Source of the DNA: Pseudomonas asgharzadehiana | Lineage (GTDB): Bacteria; Pseudomonadota; Gammaproteobacteria; Pseudomonadales; Pseudomonadaceae | DNA length: 64,000 nt | Assembly (NCBI RefSeq): GCF_019139815.1 | Contig: NZ_CP077079.1 | Coordinates: 4,464,001 to 4,528,000, forward strand | Direction: 5' to 3' | Shown: positions 38,418 to 49,294 of the stretch, in pieces | Layout: every line of letters starts with the position of its first letter | How positions within the stretch are numbered: the stretch's first letter is position 1 | The notes under the pieces: generated by a model | Told to the model about the DNA's origin: nothing | Databases searched by the model: none | The model's input: only the letters and a program-made list of their open reading frames with translations | Program-made: the position numbers and the translations under genes

Positions 38418-39041
38418 TCAGTCAGGTTTGAGCACCATCAACAGCGCCTCTTGGGCCAATTGCTCAAGGGTCAGGCTGCCCTCGGCGCGAAACCAGGTGG
38501 TGGTCCAGGACAACGCGCCGGTGAGGAAACGTCGGACGATAAACACATCGCCTTTGATGTAGCCGGCCGCCTTGGCCTCCCCCAGTACCTGCAACCAGAG
38601 CTCTTCATACACGTCGCGCAGGGCCAGGACCTGGGCCTGGCCCTCGGCCGACAGTGAGCGCCATTCGTACACCAGCACCGCCATGGCCTCGCCGCTGCCG
38701 CCCATGATCGACTGCAATTCGCAGCGAATCAGCGCCAGCACACGCTCGCGCACGGTGCCGGCCTCTTCCAGCGAAGCCCGCATCAGCGCGGTGTTGTAAT
38801 GGATGGTTTCCTCCATCACCGCACGCAGGATCTCATCCTTGCTCTTGAAGTGATGAAAGATGCTGCCGCTCTGAATGCCCACCGCGCCTGCCAGGTCGCG
38901 CACGGTGGTGCGTTCAAAGCCTTTGTGGCGAAACAGGTGAGCCGCGGTTTGCAGCAACTTGCCCCGGGCGCTGTCGGGGTCGGTCAATTGCCCGCCGTCG
39001 ACCATGGTGCGCATCACCCGCAGGGCTGTTTGCTCATCCAT
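38418..39041 (-). CDS. atuR: TetR-family repressor AtuR of the terpene cluster
   Basis: 207-residue regulator: N-terminal helix-turn-helix (RGKLLQTAAHLFRHKGFERTTVRDLAGAVG, then SIFHHFKSKDEILRAVM) and a C-terminal ligand domain. The translated frame continues far upstream antisense to atuA, but ATG at 39041 (MDEQTALRVMRTMVDGGQ) has AAAGGAGAGCAGC before it. It is divergent from atuA, and two 16-bp inverted operator copies fill the gap. In P. aeruginosa AtuR represses the atu genes through two inverted repeats between atuR and atuA, and this layout matches. The inducer is expected to be an acyclic terpenoid or its CoA ester. Confidence 0.9.
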   Translation of the reverse strand: MDEQTALRVMRTMVDGGQLTDPDSARGKLLQTAAHLFRHKGFERTTVRDLAGAVGIQSGSIFHHFKSKDEILRAVMEETIHYNTALMRASLEEAGTVRERVLALIRCELQSIMGGSGEAMAVLVYEWRSLSAEGQAQVLALRDVYEELWLQVLGEAKAAGYIKGDVFIVRRFLTGALSWTTTWFRAEGSLTLEQLAQEALLMVLKPD

Positions 39042-39099
39042 GCTGCTCTCCTTTACTTCTACTGACGTCTTGGCCGGCAATTTAGGCGGTGCCGGCCAA

Positions 39100-39115
39100 C
39101 CAAGCAAGCGCTTGG
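39100..39115. promoter_or_regulatory. AtuR-type operator, copy 1
   Basis: CCAAGCAAGCGCTTGG, with the 10-bp palindrome CAAGCGCTTG inside. It is the exact reverse complement of copy 2 at 39143. It lies 59 bp before the atuR ATG (minus strand). Confidence 0.75.
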
Positions 39116-39142
39116 GTGAAACTTGTATCCAATGTTTACAAA

Positions 39143-39158
39143 CCAAGCGCTTGCTTGG
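39143..39158. promoter_or_regulatory. AtuR-type operator, copy 2
   Basis: CCAAGCGCTTGCTTGG, reverse complement of copy 1, centre-to-centre distance 43 bp (about four helical turns). It ends 36 bp before the atuA ATG, so a bound repressor would cover the atuA promoter. Confidence 0.75.
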
Positions 39159-39194
39159 TAGTCTCATCGCCAGCCACTCGAGGAAGGATTTCTC

Positions 39195-40973
39195 ATGAGC
39201 AAGACGGTTCGTATCGGCTGCGCCAGTGCCTTTTGGGGCGACACCTGCACCGCCGCCGCGCAGTTGGTACACGGCGGCGCGCTGGATTACCTGGTGTTCG
39301 ATTACCTGGCGGAAGTCACCCTGTCGATCCTCGCCGGTGCGCGGATGAAAGACCCACAGGCCGGTTACGCCACGGATTTCGTCGAAGTGCTCACGCCGCT
39401 GCTGGCCGAGATCCAGCGCCAGGGCATCCGCGTGATCAGCAATGCCGGCGGCATCCACCCCCAGGCCTGCGCCACCGCCCTGCAAGCGGCCTGCGACAAG
39501 GCCGGCATCGCGTTGAAAATCGCGGTATTGCTCGGGGATGACCTGCACCCCCGACTCAAGCAATTGCCCAATATCCGCGACATGTTCAGCGGCGCGCCAT
39601 TGCCGCCGGTGTGCGTATCGGCCAATGCCTACCTCGGTGCTCCGGGCATCGCACAGGCTTTGACGCTGGGCGCCGACATCGTCATCACCGGCCGGGTCGT
39701 CGACAGTGCGGTCGTCAGCGCGGCGTTGGTGCATGAATTCAAGTGGGCATGGCATGACTATGACCAGCTCGCCCAGGCCGCGCTCGCCGGCCATATCATC
39801 GAATGCGGCGCCCAATGCACCGGCGGCAACTTCACCGATTGGCGCGAGGTGCCCGACTACGAGCACATCGGTTTTCCCATCGTCGAGGTCAGCGCCGACG
39901 GCTCGTTCACCGTCGCTAAAGTCGACGGCAGTGGCGGGCTGATCAGCGAACTCAGCGTGGCCGAACAACTGCTGTATGAGATCGGCGACCCGCGCGCGTA
40001 TCTGTTGCCCGACGTGATCTGCGATTTCAGCCAGGTCACCTTGCAGCAACAAGGGGAGAACCGCGTTCACCTGCGCGGCGCCAAAGGGCTGCCGCCGACC
40101 GACCAGTACAAGGTCAGCGCCACCTACCCCGACGGATTCCGCTGCACCGCCAGTTGCCTGATCGCCGGGATCGACGCGGTGGCCAAGGCCGAGCGCGTCA
40201 GCCAGGCGATCATCCACAAGACCTCGCAGCTGTTCAGCCAACGCGGCTGGGCGCCTTACACCGACGTGAATATAGAACTGCTGGGCAGCGAAGCGACCTA
40301 TGGCGCCCACGCCCGGCGCCACGACTGCCGCGAGGTGGTGATGAAACTGGCGGTGCGGCACCCGAGCAAGCAGGCACTGGTGCTGTTCGCCCGCGAAATC
40401 GCCCAGGCCGCCACGGGCATGGCGCCGGGGCTGACCGGCATCATCGGCGGGCGGCCCACGGTGTATCCGTTGATTCGGCTGTTTTCGTTCCTGGTCGACA
40501 AAACCCTGTGTGAGCCGCTGATCGAGTTCGAAGGCAAGCGCCACCCCTGCACCTTGCCTGCCGCTACCGTATTGGCCACTCCCGCAGCGCCACTTGATCC
40601 GCCAACCGCGCAAGGCTGCGCCGACGCCAGCGTGCCGCTGGTGAAACTCGCGGTGGCGCGCTCCGGCGACAAGGGCAACCACAGCAATATCGGCGTGATC
40701 GCCCGCCAGCCCGAGTACCTGCCGTGGATCGCCGAAACGCTGACCCCACAAGTCGTCGTCGACTGGATGAGCCACGTCCTCGACCCCGTGTATGGCCGCG
40801 TCGAGCGCTGGTACCTGCCCGGCAGCCACAGCCTGAATTTCCTGCTGGAAAACGCCCTGGGCGGCGGCGGTATCGCCAGCTTGCGCATCGACCCGCAAGG
40901 CAAGGCCTTCGCCCAGCAGTTGCTGGAAATCCCCATCGCGGTGCCGCAACACATCGCCGATCAATTCAAATAA
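39195..40973 (+). CDS. atuA: AtuA, DUF1446 acyclic terpene utilisation protein
   Basis: 592-residue cytoplasmic protein essential for growth on citronellol/geraniol in P. aeruginosa, whose exact reaction is unsettled. It begins [24 protein letters not shown] and contains [16 protein letters not shown] and [21 protein letters not shown], typical of DUF1446. The C-terminal part (from about [21 protein letters not shown]) is a separate conserved domain often found as an independent protein, so this is the fused long form. AGGAAGG precedes the ATG. First gene of the atu operon. Confidence 0.94.
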   Translation: MSKTVRIGCASAFWGDTCTAAAQLVHGGALDYLVFDYLAEVTLSILAGARMKDPQAGYATDFVEVLTPLLAEIQRQGIRVISNAGGIHPQACATALQAACDKAGIALKIAVLLGDDLHPRLKQLPNIRDMFSGAPLPPVCVSANAYLGAPGIAQALTLGADIVITGRVVDSAVVSAALVHEFKWAWHDYDQLAQAALAGHIIECGAQCTGGNFTDWREVPDYEHIGFPIVEVSADGSFTVAKVDGSGGLISELSVAEQLLYEIGDPRAYLLPDVICDFSQVTLQQQGENRVHLRGAKGLPPTDQYKVSATYPDGFRCTASCLIAGIDAVAKAERVSQAIIHKTSQLFSQRGWAPYTDVNIELLGSEATYGAHARRHDCREVVMKLAVRHPSKQALVLFAREIAQAATGMAPGLTGIIGGRPTVYPLIRLFSFLVDKTLCEPLIEFEGKRHPCTLPAATVLATPAAPLDPPTAQGCADASVPLVKLAVARSGDKGNHSNIGVIARQPEYLPWIAETLTPQVVVDWMSHVLDPVYGRVERWYLPGSHSLNFLLENALGGGGIASLRIDPQGKAFAQQLLEIPIAVPQHIADQFK

Positions 40974-40984
40974 GGAGCGCTGCC

Positions 40985-41857
40985 GTGGCTTTCGACTCGA
41001 TCTTCAAAGCCGACCTTTTCCAGGGGCACACCCTGATCGTCACCGGTGGCGGCAGCGGTATTGGCCGGTGCACCGCCCACGAGCTGGCAGCCCTGGGCGC
41101 CCGCGTGGTTCTGGTGGGGCGCAAGGCGCCAAAGCTGCAACAGGTCGCGCAGGAAATCACCGAGGACGGTGGCAGCGCCCATTGGCACGCCTGTGATATT
41201 CGCGACGAAGAGGCGGTGACGGCGCTGGTCACGCAGATCATCAACGAGCACGGCCCCGTGCACGGGTTGGTCAACAATGCCGGGGGCCAGTACCCCTCGC
41301 CGCTTGCCTCGATCAATCAAAAGGGCTTTGAAACCGTACTGCGCACCAACCTGGTGGGCGGCTTCCTGATGGCGCGGGAAGTGTTCAACCAGTCGATGAG
41401 CACGCACGGCGGCGCCATCGTCAATATGCTCGCCGACATGTGGGGCGGCATGCCTGGCATGGGCCACTCGGGCGCGGCGCGCGCGGGCATGGACAACTTC
41501 ACCAAGACCGCCGCCGTCGAATGGGCCTGCGCCGGCGTGCGGGTCAACGCCGTAGCGCCAGGCTGGATCGCATCCAGCGGCATGGACACCTACGAAGGCG
41601 CATTCAAGGCAGTGATCCCGACCTTGCGCGAACATGTGCCACTCAAACGCATCGGCACCGAATCGGAAGTCAGCGCCGCCATTGTGTTCCTGCTCAGCCC
41701 CGCCGCCGCGTTCATCAGCGGCAGCACCCTGCGCATCGACGGCGCCGCCAGCCTGGGCAGCCGCGCCTGGCCGCTGCACAAGGCGCAGCCGCCAAGCGAG
41801 CCCTTCAATGGTTTTCATCGGGCGTATCTACCCGATGTGCTCAAGACGGAGCAATAG
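40985..41857 (+). CDS. atuB: AtuB, short-chain dehydrogenase
   Basis: 290-residue SDR oxidoreductase. The NAD(P)-binding motif TGGGSGIG is near residues 20-27 and NNAGG follows. At the usual YxxxK site the sequence reads GHSGAARAGMDNFTKTAA, so the catalytic Tyr appears replaced, as in 2,4-dienoyl-CoA reductase-like SDRs (the alternative family for it). Start is GTG at 40985 behind AAGGAGCG. Its place as second gene of the atu operon suggests oxidation of a terpenoid alcohol or handling of a CoA intermediate; the substrate is unproven. Confidence 0.87.
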   Translation: MAFDSIFKADLFQGHTLIVTGGGSGIGRCTAHELAALGARVVLVGRKAPKLQQVAQEITEDGGSAHWHACDIRDEEAVTALVTQIINEHGPVHGLVNNAGGQYPSPLASINQKGFETVLRTNLVGGFLMAREVFNQSMSTHGGAIVNMLADMWGGMPGMGHSGAARAGMDNFTKTAAVEWACAGVRVNAVAPGWIASSGMDTYEGAFKAVIPTLREHVPLKRIGTESEVSAAIVFLLSPAAAFISGSTLRIDGAASLGSRAWPLHKAQPPSEPFNGFHRAYLPDVLKTEQ

Positions 41858-41860
41858 CGC

Positions 41861-43477
41861 ATGCCGGTGATTGAAAGCCTGATCGACCCGCACAGCCCGC
41901 AGTTCGCGCAGAACCGCCAGGCCCTGCTGGAAAGCCTCCAGCACCTGCGCCAACTGGAGCAGAACCTGCTGAGCAAAGCCCAGGAAGCCAAGCCCAAGTT
42001 CGACACACGCGGCCAATTGCTGCCCCGCGAGCGTCTGGACCTGCTGCTGGACCCTGGGGCGCCGTTCCTGGAACTGGCCAGCCTGGCCGGCTACAAGCTG
42101 CATGACGACAAGGACGGCAGCGCCGCCGGTGGCGGGTTGATCGCCGGTATCGGCTATGTCAGCGGGGTGCGCACGCTGGTGGTGGCCAACAACAGCGCGA
42201 TCAAGGGCGGCACCATCTCCCCTACCGGCCTGAAAAAATCCCTGCGCCTGCAACAGATCGCCCTGGAAAACAAACTGCCGGTGGTGACCCTGGCCGAAAG
42301 CGGCGGCGCCAACCTCAACTACGCCGCCGAGATCTTCGTCGAAGGCGCGCGCAGCTTTGCCAACCAGGCGCGCATGTCGGCCATGGGCTTGCCGCAGATC
42401 ACCGTGGTGCATGGCTCGGCCACGGCCGGCGGGGCGTATCAGCCGGGGTTGTCGGATTACGTGGTGGTGGTGCGCGGCAAGGCCAAACTGTTCCTCGCCG
42501 GGCCGCCCCTGCTCAAGGCCGCGACGGGTGAAGTGGCCACCGATGAAGAACTGGGCGGCGCCCAGATGCACGCGCAAACCGCCGGCACCGCAGAATACCT
42601 GGCGCAAAACGACGCCGACGGCGTGCGCATCGTACGGGAGATCGTCGGCCTGCTGCCGTGGAATGATCGCCTGCCGGCAGCGCCACAACGCACCTACACA
42701 GAACCGCTGTACCCCGTCGACGAACTGCTGGGATTGATCCCCGATGACCCGAAAAAGCCCTACGACGTGCGCGAGATCCTCGCGCGCCTGGGCGACGGCT
42801 CGCGCTTCCTCGAATTCAAGGGTGAGTTCGACGCCCACACCGTCTGCGGCCATTTGCACATCCAGGGTCGCGCCGTCGGCGTGATCGGTAACAACGGCCC
42901 CATCACGCCCAAGGGCGCCAGCAAGGCCGCGCAGTTTATCCAGCTGTGCGACCAGAGCCGCACGCCGCTGCTGTTCCTGCATAACACCACCGGCTTCATG
43001 GTCGGCACCGAATCGGAGCAGCAAGGGGTGATCAAGCACGGCGCGAAGATGATCCAGGCGGTGGCCAATGCACGGGTGCCTAAACTCACGATTGTGGTGG
43101 GCGGCTCCTACGGCGCCGGCAATTACGCGATGTGCGGCCGCGGCCTCGACCCGCGCTTTATCTTCGCCTGGCCCAACAGCCGCACGGCGGTGATGGGCGG
43201 GGCGCAGGCAGGCAAGGTGCTGCGTATCGTCACCGAGGCCAAGCAACTCAAGGACGGCCTGGTGCCCGACCCCAAGATGCTAGACATGCTGGAGCAGGTC
43301 ACCGCGCAGAAACTCGACAGCCAGTCCACTGCGCTGTATGGCAGCGCGAACCTTTGGGACGACGGGCTGATCGATCCTCGGGATACGCGAACGCTGCTCG
43401 GTTTTTTGCTGGATATCTGCCACGAGGCCGAAGTACGGCAATTGCAACCGAACAGCTTCGGCGTGGCGCGTTTCTAA
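41861..43477 (+). CDS. atuC: AtuC, geranyl-CoA carboxylase beta (carboxyltransferase) subunit
   Basis: 538-residue carboxyltransferase that moves CO2 from biotin on AtuF to geranyl-CoA, giving isohexenylglutaconyl-CoA. Acyl-CoA carboxylase beta-chain blocks are visible: RLDLLLDPGAPFLELASLAG, ESGGANLNYAAEIFVEGARSF, GSATAGGAYQPGLSDYVVVV in the N-half and FLHNTTGFMVG, GGSYGAGNYAMCGRGLDPRF in the C-half. It closely resembles methylcrotonyl-CoA carboxylase beta (LiuB); the atuA/atuR context decides for geranyl-CoA. Starts 3 bp after atuB. Confidence 0.9.
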   Translation: MPVIESLIDPHSPQFAQNRQALLESLQHLRQLEQNLLSKAQEAKPKFDTRGQLLPRERLDLLLDPGAPFLELASLAGYKLHDDKDGSAAGGGLIAGIGYVSGVRTLVVANNSAIKGGTISPTGLKKSLRLQQIALENKLPVVTLAESGGANLNYAAEIFVEGARSFANQARMSAMGLPQITVVHGSATAGGAYQPGLSDYVVVVRGKAKLFLAGPPLLKAATGEVATDEELGGAQMHAQTAGTAEYLAQNDADGVRIVREIVGLLPWNDRLPAAPQRTYTEPLYPVDELLGLIPDDPKKPYDVREILARLGDGSRFLEFKGEFDAHTVCGHLHIQGRAVGVIGNNGPITPKGASKAAQFIQLCDQSRTPLLFLHNTTGFMVGTESEQQGVIKHGAKMIQAVANARVPKLTIVVGGSYGAGNYAMCGRGLDPRFIFAWPNSRTAVMGGAQAGKVLRIVTEAKQLKDGLVPDPKMLDMLEQVTAQKLDSQSTALYGSANLWDDGLIDPRDTRTLLGFLLDICHEAEVRQLQPNSFGVARF

Positions 43478-43493
43478 CAGGAGAACAAAAACC

Positions 43494-44651
43494 ATGATCT
43501 TCACCCAGGAACACCAGGAACTGCGCCGCAGCGTGCGCGCCTTCGTTGACCGCGAGATCAACCCCCATGTGGACGAATGGGAAAAGGCCGGGCGTTTTCC
43601 CATCCACGAGATCTTCCGCAAGGCCGGCGACCTCGGCCTGCTGGGCATTTGCAAGCCGCAAAAGTTCGGCGGCATGGGCCTGGACTACAGCTACTCGATT
43701 GTCGCCGCCGAAGAGTTCGGCACCATCCATTGCGGCGGCATTCCCATGTCCATCGGCGTGCAGACCGACATGTGCACCCCCGCCCTCGCCCGCTTCGGCT
43801 CCGATGAGCTGCGCGAGCAATTCCTGCGCCCGGCCATCAGTGGCGAGCAGGTCGGTTGCATCGGGGTCTCGGAAACCGGCGCCGGCTCCGACGTGGCCGG
43901 GCTCAAGACCCACGCGCGCAAGGATGGCGATGACTACGTGATCAACGGCAGCAAAATGTGGATCACCAACTCGCCCAGCGCCGACTTCATTTGCCTGCTG
44001 GCCAACACCTCCGACGACAAGCCGCACATCAACAAATCACTGATCATGGTGCCCATGAACACCCCCGGTGTCAGCGTCAGCCCGCCCCTGGAAAAGCTCG
44101 GCATGCACAGCTCCGAAACCGCCCAGGTGTTCTTCGATGGCGTGCGCGTGCCACAACGCAACCGCATCGGCCATGAAGGCGCGGGTTTCATGATGCAGAT
44201 GCTGCAATTCCAGGAAGAACGCCTGTTCGGCGCGGCCAACATGATCAAGGGCCTGGAGCACTGCATCGACAGCACCATCGACTATTGCAAGGAGCGCCAG
44301 ACCTTCGGCAAGGCGCTGATCGACAACCAGGTGATCCACTTTCGCCTGGCCGAACTGAGCACCGAAATCGAATGCCTGCGGGCGCTGGTGTACCAGGCCA
44401 CCGAGCAATACATCAAGGGCCAGGACGTGACTCGCCTGGCGTCCATGGCCAAACTCAAGGCCGGGCGCCTGGGCCGCGAAGTCAGTGACAGCTGCCTGCA
44501 ATATTGGGGCGGCATGGGCTTTATGTGGGACAACCCGGTAGCGCGGGCCTATCGCGACGTGCGCCTGGTGTCGATCGGCGGCGGCGCCGACGAAATCATG
44601 CTGGGCATCATCTGCAAACTGATGGGCACCCTGCCGGGGAAAAAACCATGA
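43494..44651 (+). CDS. atuD: AtuD, citronellyl-CoA dehydrogenase
   Basis: 385-residue FAD acyl-CoA dehydrogenase, expected to oxidise citronellyl-CoA to geranyl-CoA. Seen: CIGVSETGAGSDVAGLKT (substrate/FAD region), KMWITNSPSADF, FQEERLFGAANMIKGLE, YCKERQTFGKALIDNQ, and the C-terminal QYWGGMGFMWDNPVARAYRD followed by GGGADEIMLGII. The catalytic Glu is expected in the last block (GADEIM). Last four bases overlap the atuE start, showing coupled translation. Could in principle act on other branched acyl-CoA; operon context favours citronellyl-CoA. Confidence 0.9.
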   Translation: MIFTQEHQELRRSVRAFVDREINPHVDEWEKAGRFPIHEIFRKAGDLGLLGICKPQKFGGMGLDYSYSIVAAEEFGTIHCGGIPMSIGVQTDMCTPALARFGSDELREQFLRPAISGEQVGCIGVSETGAGSDVAGLKTHARKDGDDYVINGSKMWITNSPSADFICLLANTSDDKPHINKSLIMVPMNTPGVSVSPPLEKLGMHSSETAQVFFDGVRVPQRNRIGHEGAGFMMQMLQFQEERLFGAANMIKGLEHCIDSTIDYCKERQTFGKALIDNQVIHFRLAELSTEIECLRALVYQATEQYIKGQDVTRLASMAKLKAGRLGREVSDSCLQYWGGMGFMWDNPVARAYRDVRLVSIGGGADEIMLGIICKLMGTLPGKKP

Positions 44652-45409
44652 ACACTCTACTGCTCGAACCGCACAACGGCGTGCTGCACATTACCCTCAA
44701 CCGGCCGGAATGCCGCAACGCCATGAGCCTGCAGATGGTCAACGAACTGCGCACGGCCCTGGCGCAATTGGACAGCCAGGTGCGGGCCGTGGTGATCAGC
44801 GGCGCGGGCGGACACTTCTGCGCTGGGGCGGATGTGAAGGACCTGGTTACGGCGGGCGATCAGCTGGCCGCATTAAACCGAGCTTTCGGCGCCTTGTTGC
44901 AAGAGGTCGAAGCCGTTTCGCAGGTGGTGATCGTGGTGCTGCAAGGTGCGGTGTTGGGCGGTGGATTTGGCCTGGCATGCGTCAGCGATATCGCCATTGC
45001 CGACCACAAGGCGCAGTTCGGCTTGCCGGAAACCAGCCTGGGCCTGTTGCCGGCGCAGATCGCACCGTTCGTGGTCAAGCGCATCGGCCTCACCCAGGCC
45101 CGACGACTGGCCCTGACGGCAGCGCGCTTTGATGGGGTCGAGGCCGAGCGGTTGGGGCTGGTGCACTTTACCGAAAGCGATCCACAGGCATTGGCGCAGC
45201 GATTGGACGCGTTGCTGGGCCAGGTGTTGCAGTGCGCGCCGAAGGCCAATGCGCGCACCAAAGCGCTGTTGCTGGCCAGCGCGCAACAGCCGTTGGGGCC
45301 GCTGCTGGATCAGGCGGCGCAGTGGTTTGCCGAGGCGGTGACCGGTGAAGAAGGGATTGAGGGGACCCAGGCTTTTGTGCAGAAGCGCAAGCCTGGGTGG
45401 TGCAAATGA
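44648..45409 (+). CDS. atuE: AtuE, isohexenylglutaconyl-CoA hydratase
   Basis: 253-residue crotonase-fold enzyme adding water to isohexenylglutaconyl-CoA after the carboxylation step. Family motifs: LNRPECRNAMSLQM at the start, ISGAGGHFCAGADVKDL for the first oxyanion residue, and VLQGAVLGGGFGLACVSDIAIA for the second, then FGLPETSLGLLPAQIAP with the catalytic Glu position. ATG at 44648 overlaps atuD by 4 bp. Followed by a REPIN that separates it from atuF. Confidence 0.88.
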   Translation: MNTLLLEPHNGVLHITLNRPECRNAMSLQMVNELRTALAQLDSQVRAVVISGAGGHFCAGADVKDLVTAGDQLAALNRAFGALLQEVEAVSQVVIVVLQGAVLGGGFGLACVSDIAIADHKAQFGLPETSLGLLPAQIAPFVVKRIGLTQARRLALTAARFDGVEAERLGLVHFTESDPQALAQRLDALLGQVLQCAPKANARTKALLLASAQQPLGPLLDQAAQWFAEAVTGEEGIEGTQAFVQKRKPGWCK

Positions 45410-45410
45410 C

Positions 45411-45499
45411 GCCATCGGGGGCAAGTCGAATCGTCGCAACGCTTCTCCCACAGGGGAACGCGTTTCAAATGTGGGAGGGGGCTTGCCCCCGATGAGGCC
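45411..45499. repeat. REPIN between atuE and atuF with one extended arm
   Basis: The left arm (45411-45452, minus orientation) contains, read on the minus strand, GTGGGAGAAGCGT, then TGCGACGATTCGACTTGC, then CCCCGATGGC; this is the extended REP also seen near apeB. The right arm 45471-45499 is a normal REP (GTGGGAGGGGGCTTGCCCCC). It splits the atu operon and may reduce atuF transcription. Confidence 0.82.
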
Positions 45500-45534
45500 G
45501 GAACAGACACCGGTATAACCCGAGGGATAACCCA

Positions 45535-47418
<1,884 letters not shown>

Positions 47419-47491
47419 GCCCTGGGCGGAACTACAAGGCCGGGCTACGCTCTATCCCCATCAGGAAGAGACGAGTACGGGAACCTGCACG

Positions 47492-48034
47492 ATGCCTCAT
47501 TGGCTGATTATTGACCTTGAAGCCACAACGGATGAAGGCGGCTGGCCCGTGACGGAAATGGAAGTCATCGAGATCGGCGCGAGCCTGGTCAACCGCCAGG
47601 GCCGCGAACTGGACCACTTCCAGCGCTTTGTGCGGCCGCTGCGCCGCCCCTTGCTGACGCCTTTTTGCCGCCAGCTCACCCACATCACCCAGGCGAACAT
47701 CGACAGCGCGGCGCCCATCACCGAGGTGTGGCCGCTGTTCGAACGCTGGCTGGGCCAGCATCAACCGCGCCTGGAGGGCTGGGCCAGTTGGGGCGACTAT
47801 GATCGCGCGCAGTTGGAGCTCGAATGGCAGCGCAATGGCCTGGCCAGCGCACTCACCGAAAAGCCCCATGTGAACCTCAAGCAGCGCTTCGCCAAGGCCC
47901 GGCGCCTGGACAAGCCCCTGGGGCTCAATGGCGCCCTGCAATTGGCGGGGATGCAGTTCCATGGCCAGCAACATCGGGCACTCGAAGATGCGCGCAACAC
48001 CGCGCGCCTGCTGCCGCTGATTTTGCCGGTCTAG
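47492..48034 (+). CDS. DEDD-family 3'-5' exonuclease
   Basis: 180-residue exonuclease of the DnaQ/ERI1-KapD type. The acidic motifs are visible: I in [12 protein letters not shown] (DxE), II in [13 protein letters not shown] (the D of motif II), III in [13 protein letters not shown] (HxAxxD). The enzyme should degrade DNA or RNA from the 3' end with two metal ions. ATG at 47492 ([13 protein letters not shown]) is chosen because sequence upstream is intergenic-like. It follows atuF by 73 bp but is unrelated to terpene use. Confidence 0.88.
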   Translation: MPHWLIIDLEATTDEGGWPVTEMEVIEIGASLVNRQGRELDHFQRFVRPLRRPLLTPFCRQLTHITQANIDSAAPITEVWPLFERWLGQHQPRLEGWASWGDYDRAQLELEWQRNGLASALTEKPHVNLKQRFAKARRLDKPLGLNGALQLAGMQFHGQQHRALEDARNTARLLPLILPV

Positions 48035-48098
48035 GCAGCCCCGTTGGCCTTGGGCATACTGGCCGACCTTTTCAGACCCTTTTTCCGAGGAATCGCCC

Positions 48099-48380
48099 AT
48101 GTTTAAAGTCAACGAGTACTTCGACGGCACCGTCAAGTCGATCGCTTTCGGCACCGCAGAAGGTCCGGCGACCATCGGCGTCATGGCCCCGGGCGAATAC
48201 GAATTCGGCACGGCCCAGCGTGAAATCATGCATGTGGTCTCCGGCGCCCTTATCGTCAAGCTGCCTGACGCCGAGTGGGAAACCTTCGCCGCCGGCAGCC
48301 AGTTCAACGTACCAGCCAACAGCAAGTTCCAGCTGAAGGTCGCCGTCGATACCGCTTACCTGTGCGAATACCGCGGCTGA
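48099..48380 (+). CDS. ppnP: pyrimidine/purine nucleoside phosphorylase PpnP
   Basis: 93-residue single-domain cupin protein (former DUF1255), which phosphorolyses a broad set of nucleosides into base and ribose-1-phosphate. It starts [17 protein letters not shown] and has the conserved [23 protein letters not shown] and [13 protein letters not shown] blocks. Exact usual length. Followed by a strong terminator. Confidence 0.95.
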   Translation: MFKVNEYFDGTVKSIAFGTAEGPATIGVMAPGEYEFGTAQREIMHVVSGALIVKLPDAEWETFAAGSQFNVPANSKFQLKVAVDTAYLCEYRG

Positions 48381-48394
48381 GGGTTCAACCGAAC

Positions 48395-48433
48395 AAAAAA
48401 AATGCCCGTCTCCTGCGAGACGGGCATTTTTTA
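48395..48433. terminator. rho-independent terminator, bidirectional
   Basis: A-rich flank, AATGCCCGTCTC, loop CTGC, GAGACGGGCATT, then T-run. It has A-tract and T-tract on both sides and lies between convergent ppnP and the MOSC gene. Confidence 0.92.
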
Positions 48434-48446
48434 TGGGCACTGAAAA

Positions 48447-49253
48447 TTATTCCAGGACAGTCACCGGCATGCCTACTTCCAGGCGCCCTACCCCGTCGTT
48501 GACCAGGTTTTGGCCGAACATCGCGCCCTCTTGCGTGTTGCGGTAGGTTTGCAGCGTGGCAAAGGGTTCGCGGTCGGCGCTGCGCTCGCCGGTCTGTGGG
48601 TCGATGGTGGTGAGGATGCAGCGCGAGCAGGGCTTGACCACACGAAATTCGATATCGCCGATGCGCAGGCGCTTCCAGCCGTCCTCGGCAAAGGCTTCAG
48701 CGCCTTCGATCACCAGGTTGGGGCGAAAACGCAGCATCGGCATGGGGCGGCCGATTTTTCCGCAGAGGTCATCGAGGGAGCCCTGGCCGATGAGCAGCAA
48801 CGGGTAACCATCGGCGAACGCCACCTGGTCATCATCGCGGCCATAACCCGCCTGGGTGCTGCGCGCATATTCCACGGGCATCTGCACCAGGCGCGTCGGC
48901 TTGCCGATGAAATCGCTGACCCAGGCAGCGGCGGCGTCACCGGCATCCGGCACACGCAGGGTGTCGCGCCAAATGGTCACGCCGCGCAGTTCGTTGGCGC
49001 TGCCGGGCAACGCCACGTCCAACGGCAGGTAGCCCGGCGAACTCAGGGTGAGCCCGCCGGCAGCGTTCCACAACGCCGACAATTGGCTCATCTTCGCCAC
49101 GGCGCGCTGCGTGAGGAAACGCCCGCTGGCTTCGTCCACCAGCATCCAGCGTCGATCGCCCTCCAGCCCGAGTTTATCCAGGCCGACAGCCTGCAAGGTT
49201 TCGGCCTTGCCGGACTTCAAGGGGTAACGGTACAACGCGCTGAGACGAAGCAT
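48447..49253 (-). CDS. MOSC domain protein (YcbX-like)
   Basis: 268 residues with an N-terminal MOSC beta-barrel domain (LYRYPLKSGKAETLQAVGLDKLGLEGDRRWMLVD) and a C-terminal MOSC domain with the conserved Cys in FRVVKPCSRCILTTIDPQTGE, the expected molybdenum-cofactor sulfur ligand. Relatives such as YcbX reduce N-hydroxylated compounds. There is no C-terminal ferredoxin domain, unlike full-length YcbX. ATG at 49253 follows GAGGAATGCAGGCCC. It lies 41 bp after cheV on the same strand, so it may share the cheV transcript. Confidence 0.88.
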   Translation of the reverse strand: MLRLSALYRYPLKSGKAETLQAVGLDKLGLEGDRRWMLVDEASGRFLTQRAVAKMSQLSALWNAAGGLTLSSPGYLPLDVALPGSANELRGVTIWRDTLRVPDAGDAAAAWVSDFIGKPTRLVQMPVEYARSTQAGYGRDDDQVAFADGYPLLLIGQGSLDDLCGKIGRPMPMLRFRPNLVIEGAEAFAEDGWKRLRIGDIEFRVVKPCSRCILTTIDPQTGERSADREPFATLQTYRNTQEGAMFGQNLVNDGVGRLEVGMPVTVLE

Positions 49254-49294
49254 GGGCCTGCATTCCTCGGGGGGCAAAGAGTGCAACCCTAAGG

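Noticed and set aside
39042..40964. Open frame that would extend atuR upstream by about 640 residues
   Set aside because: Antisense to atuA. AtuR has a family-like start and Shine-Dalgarno at 39041.
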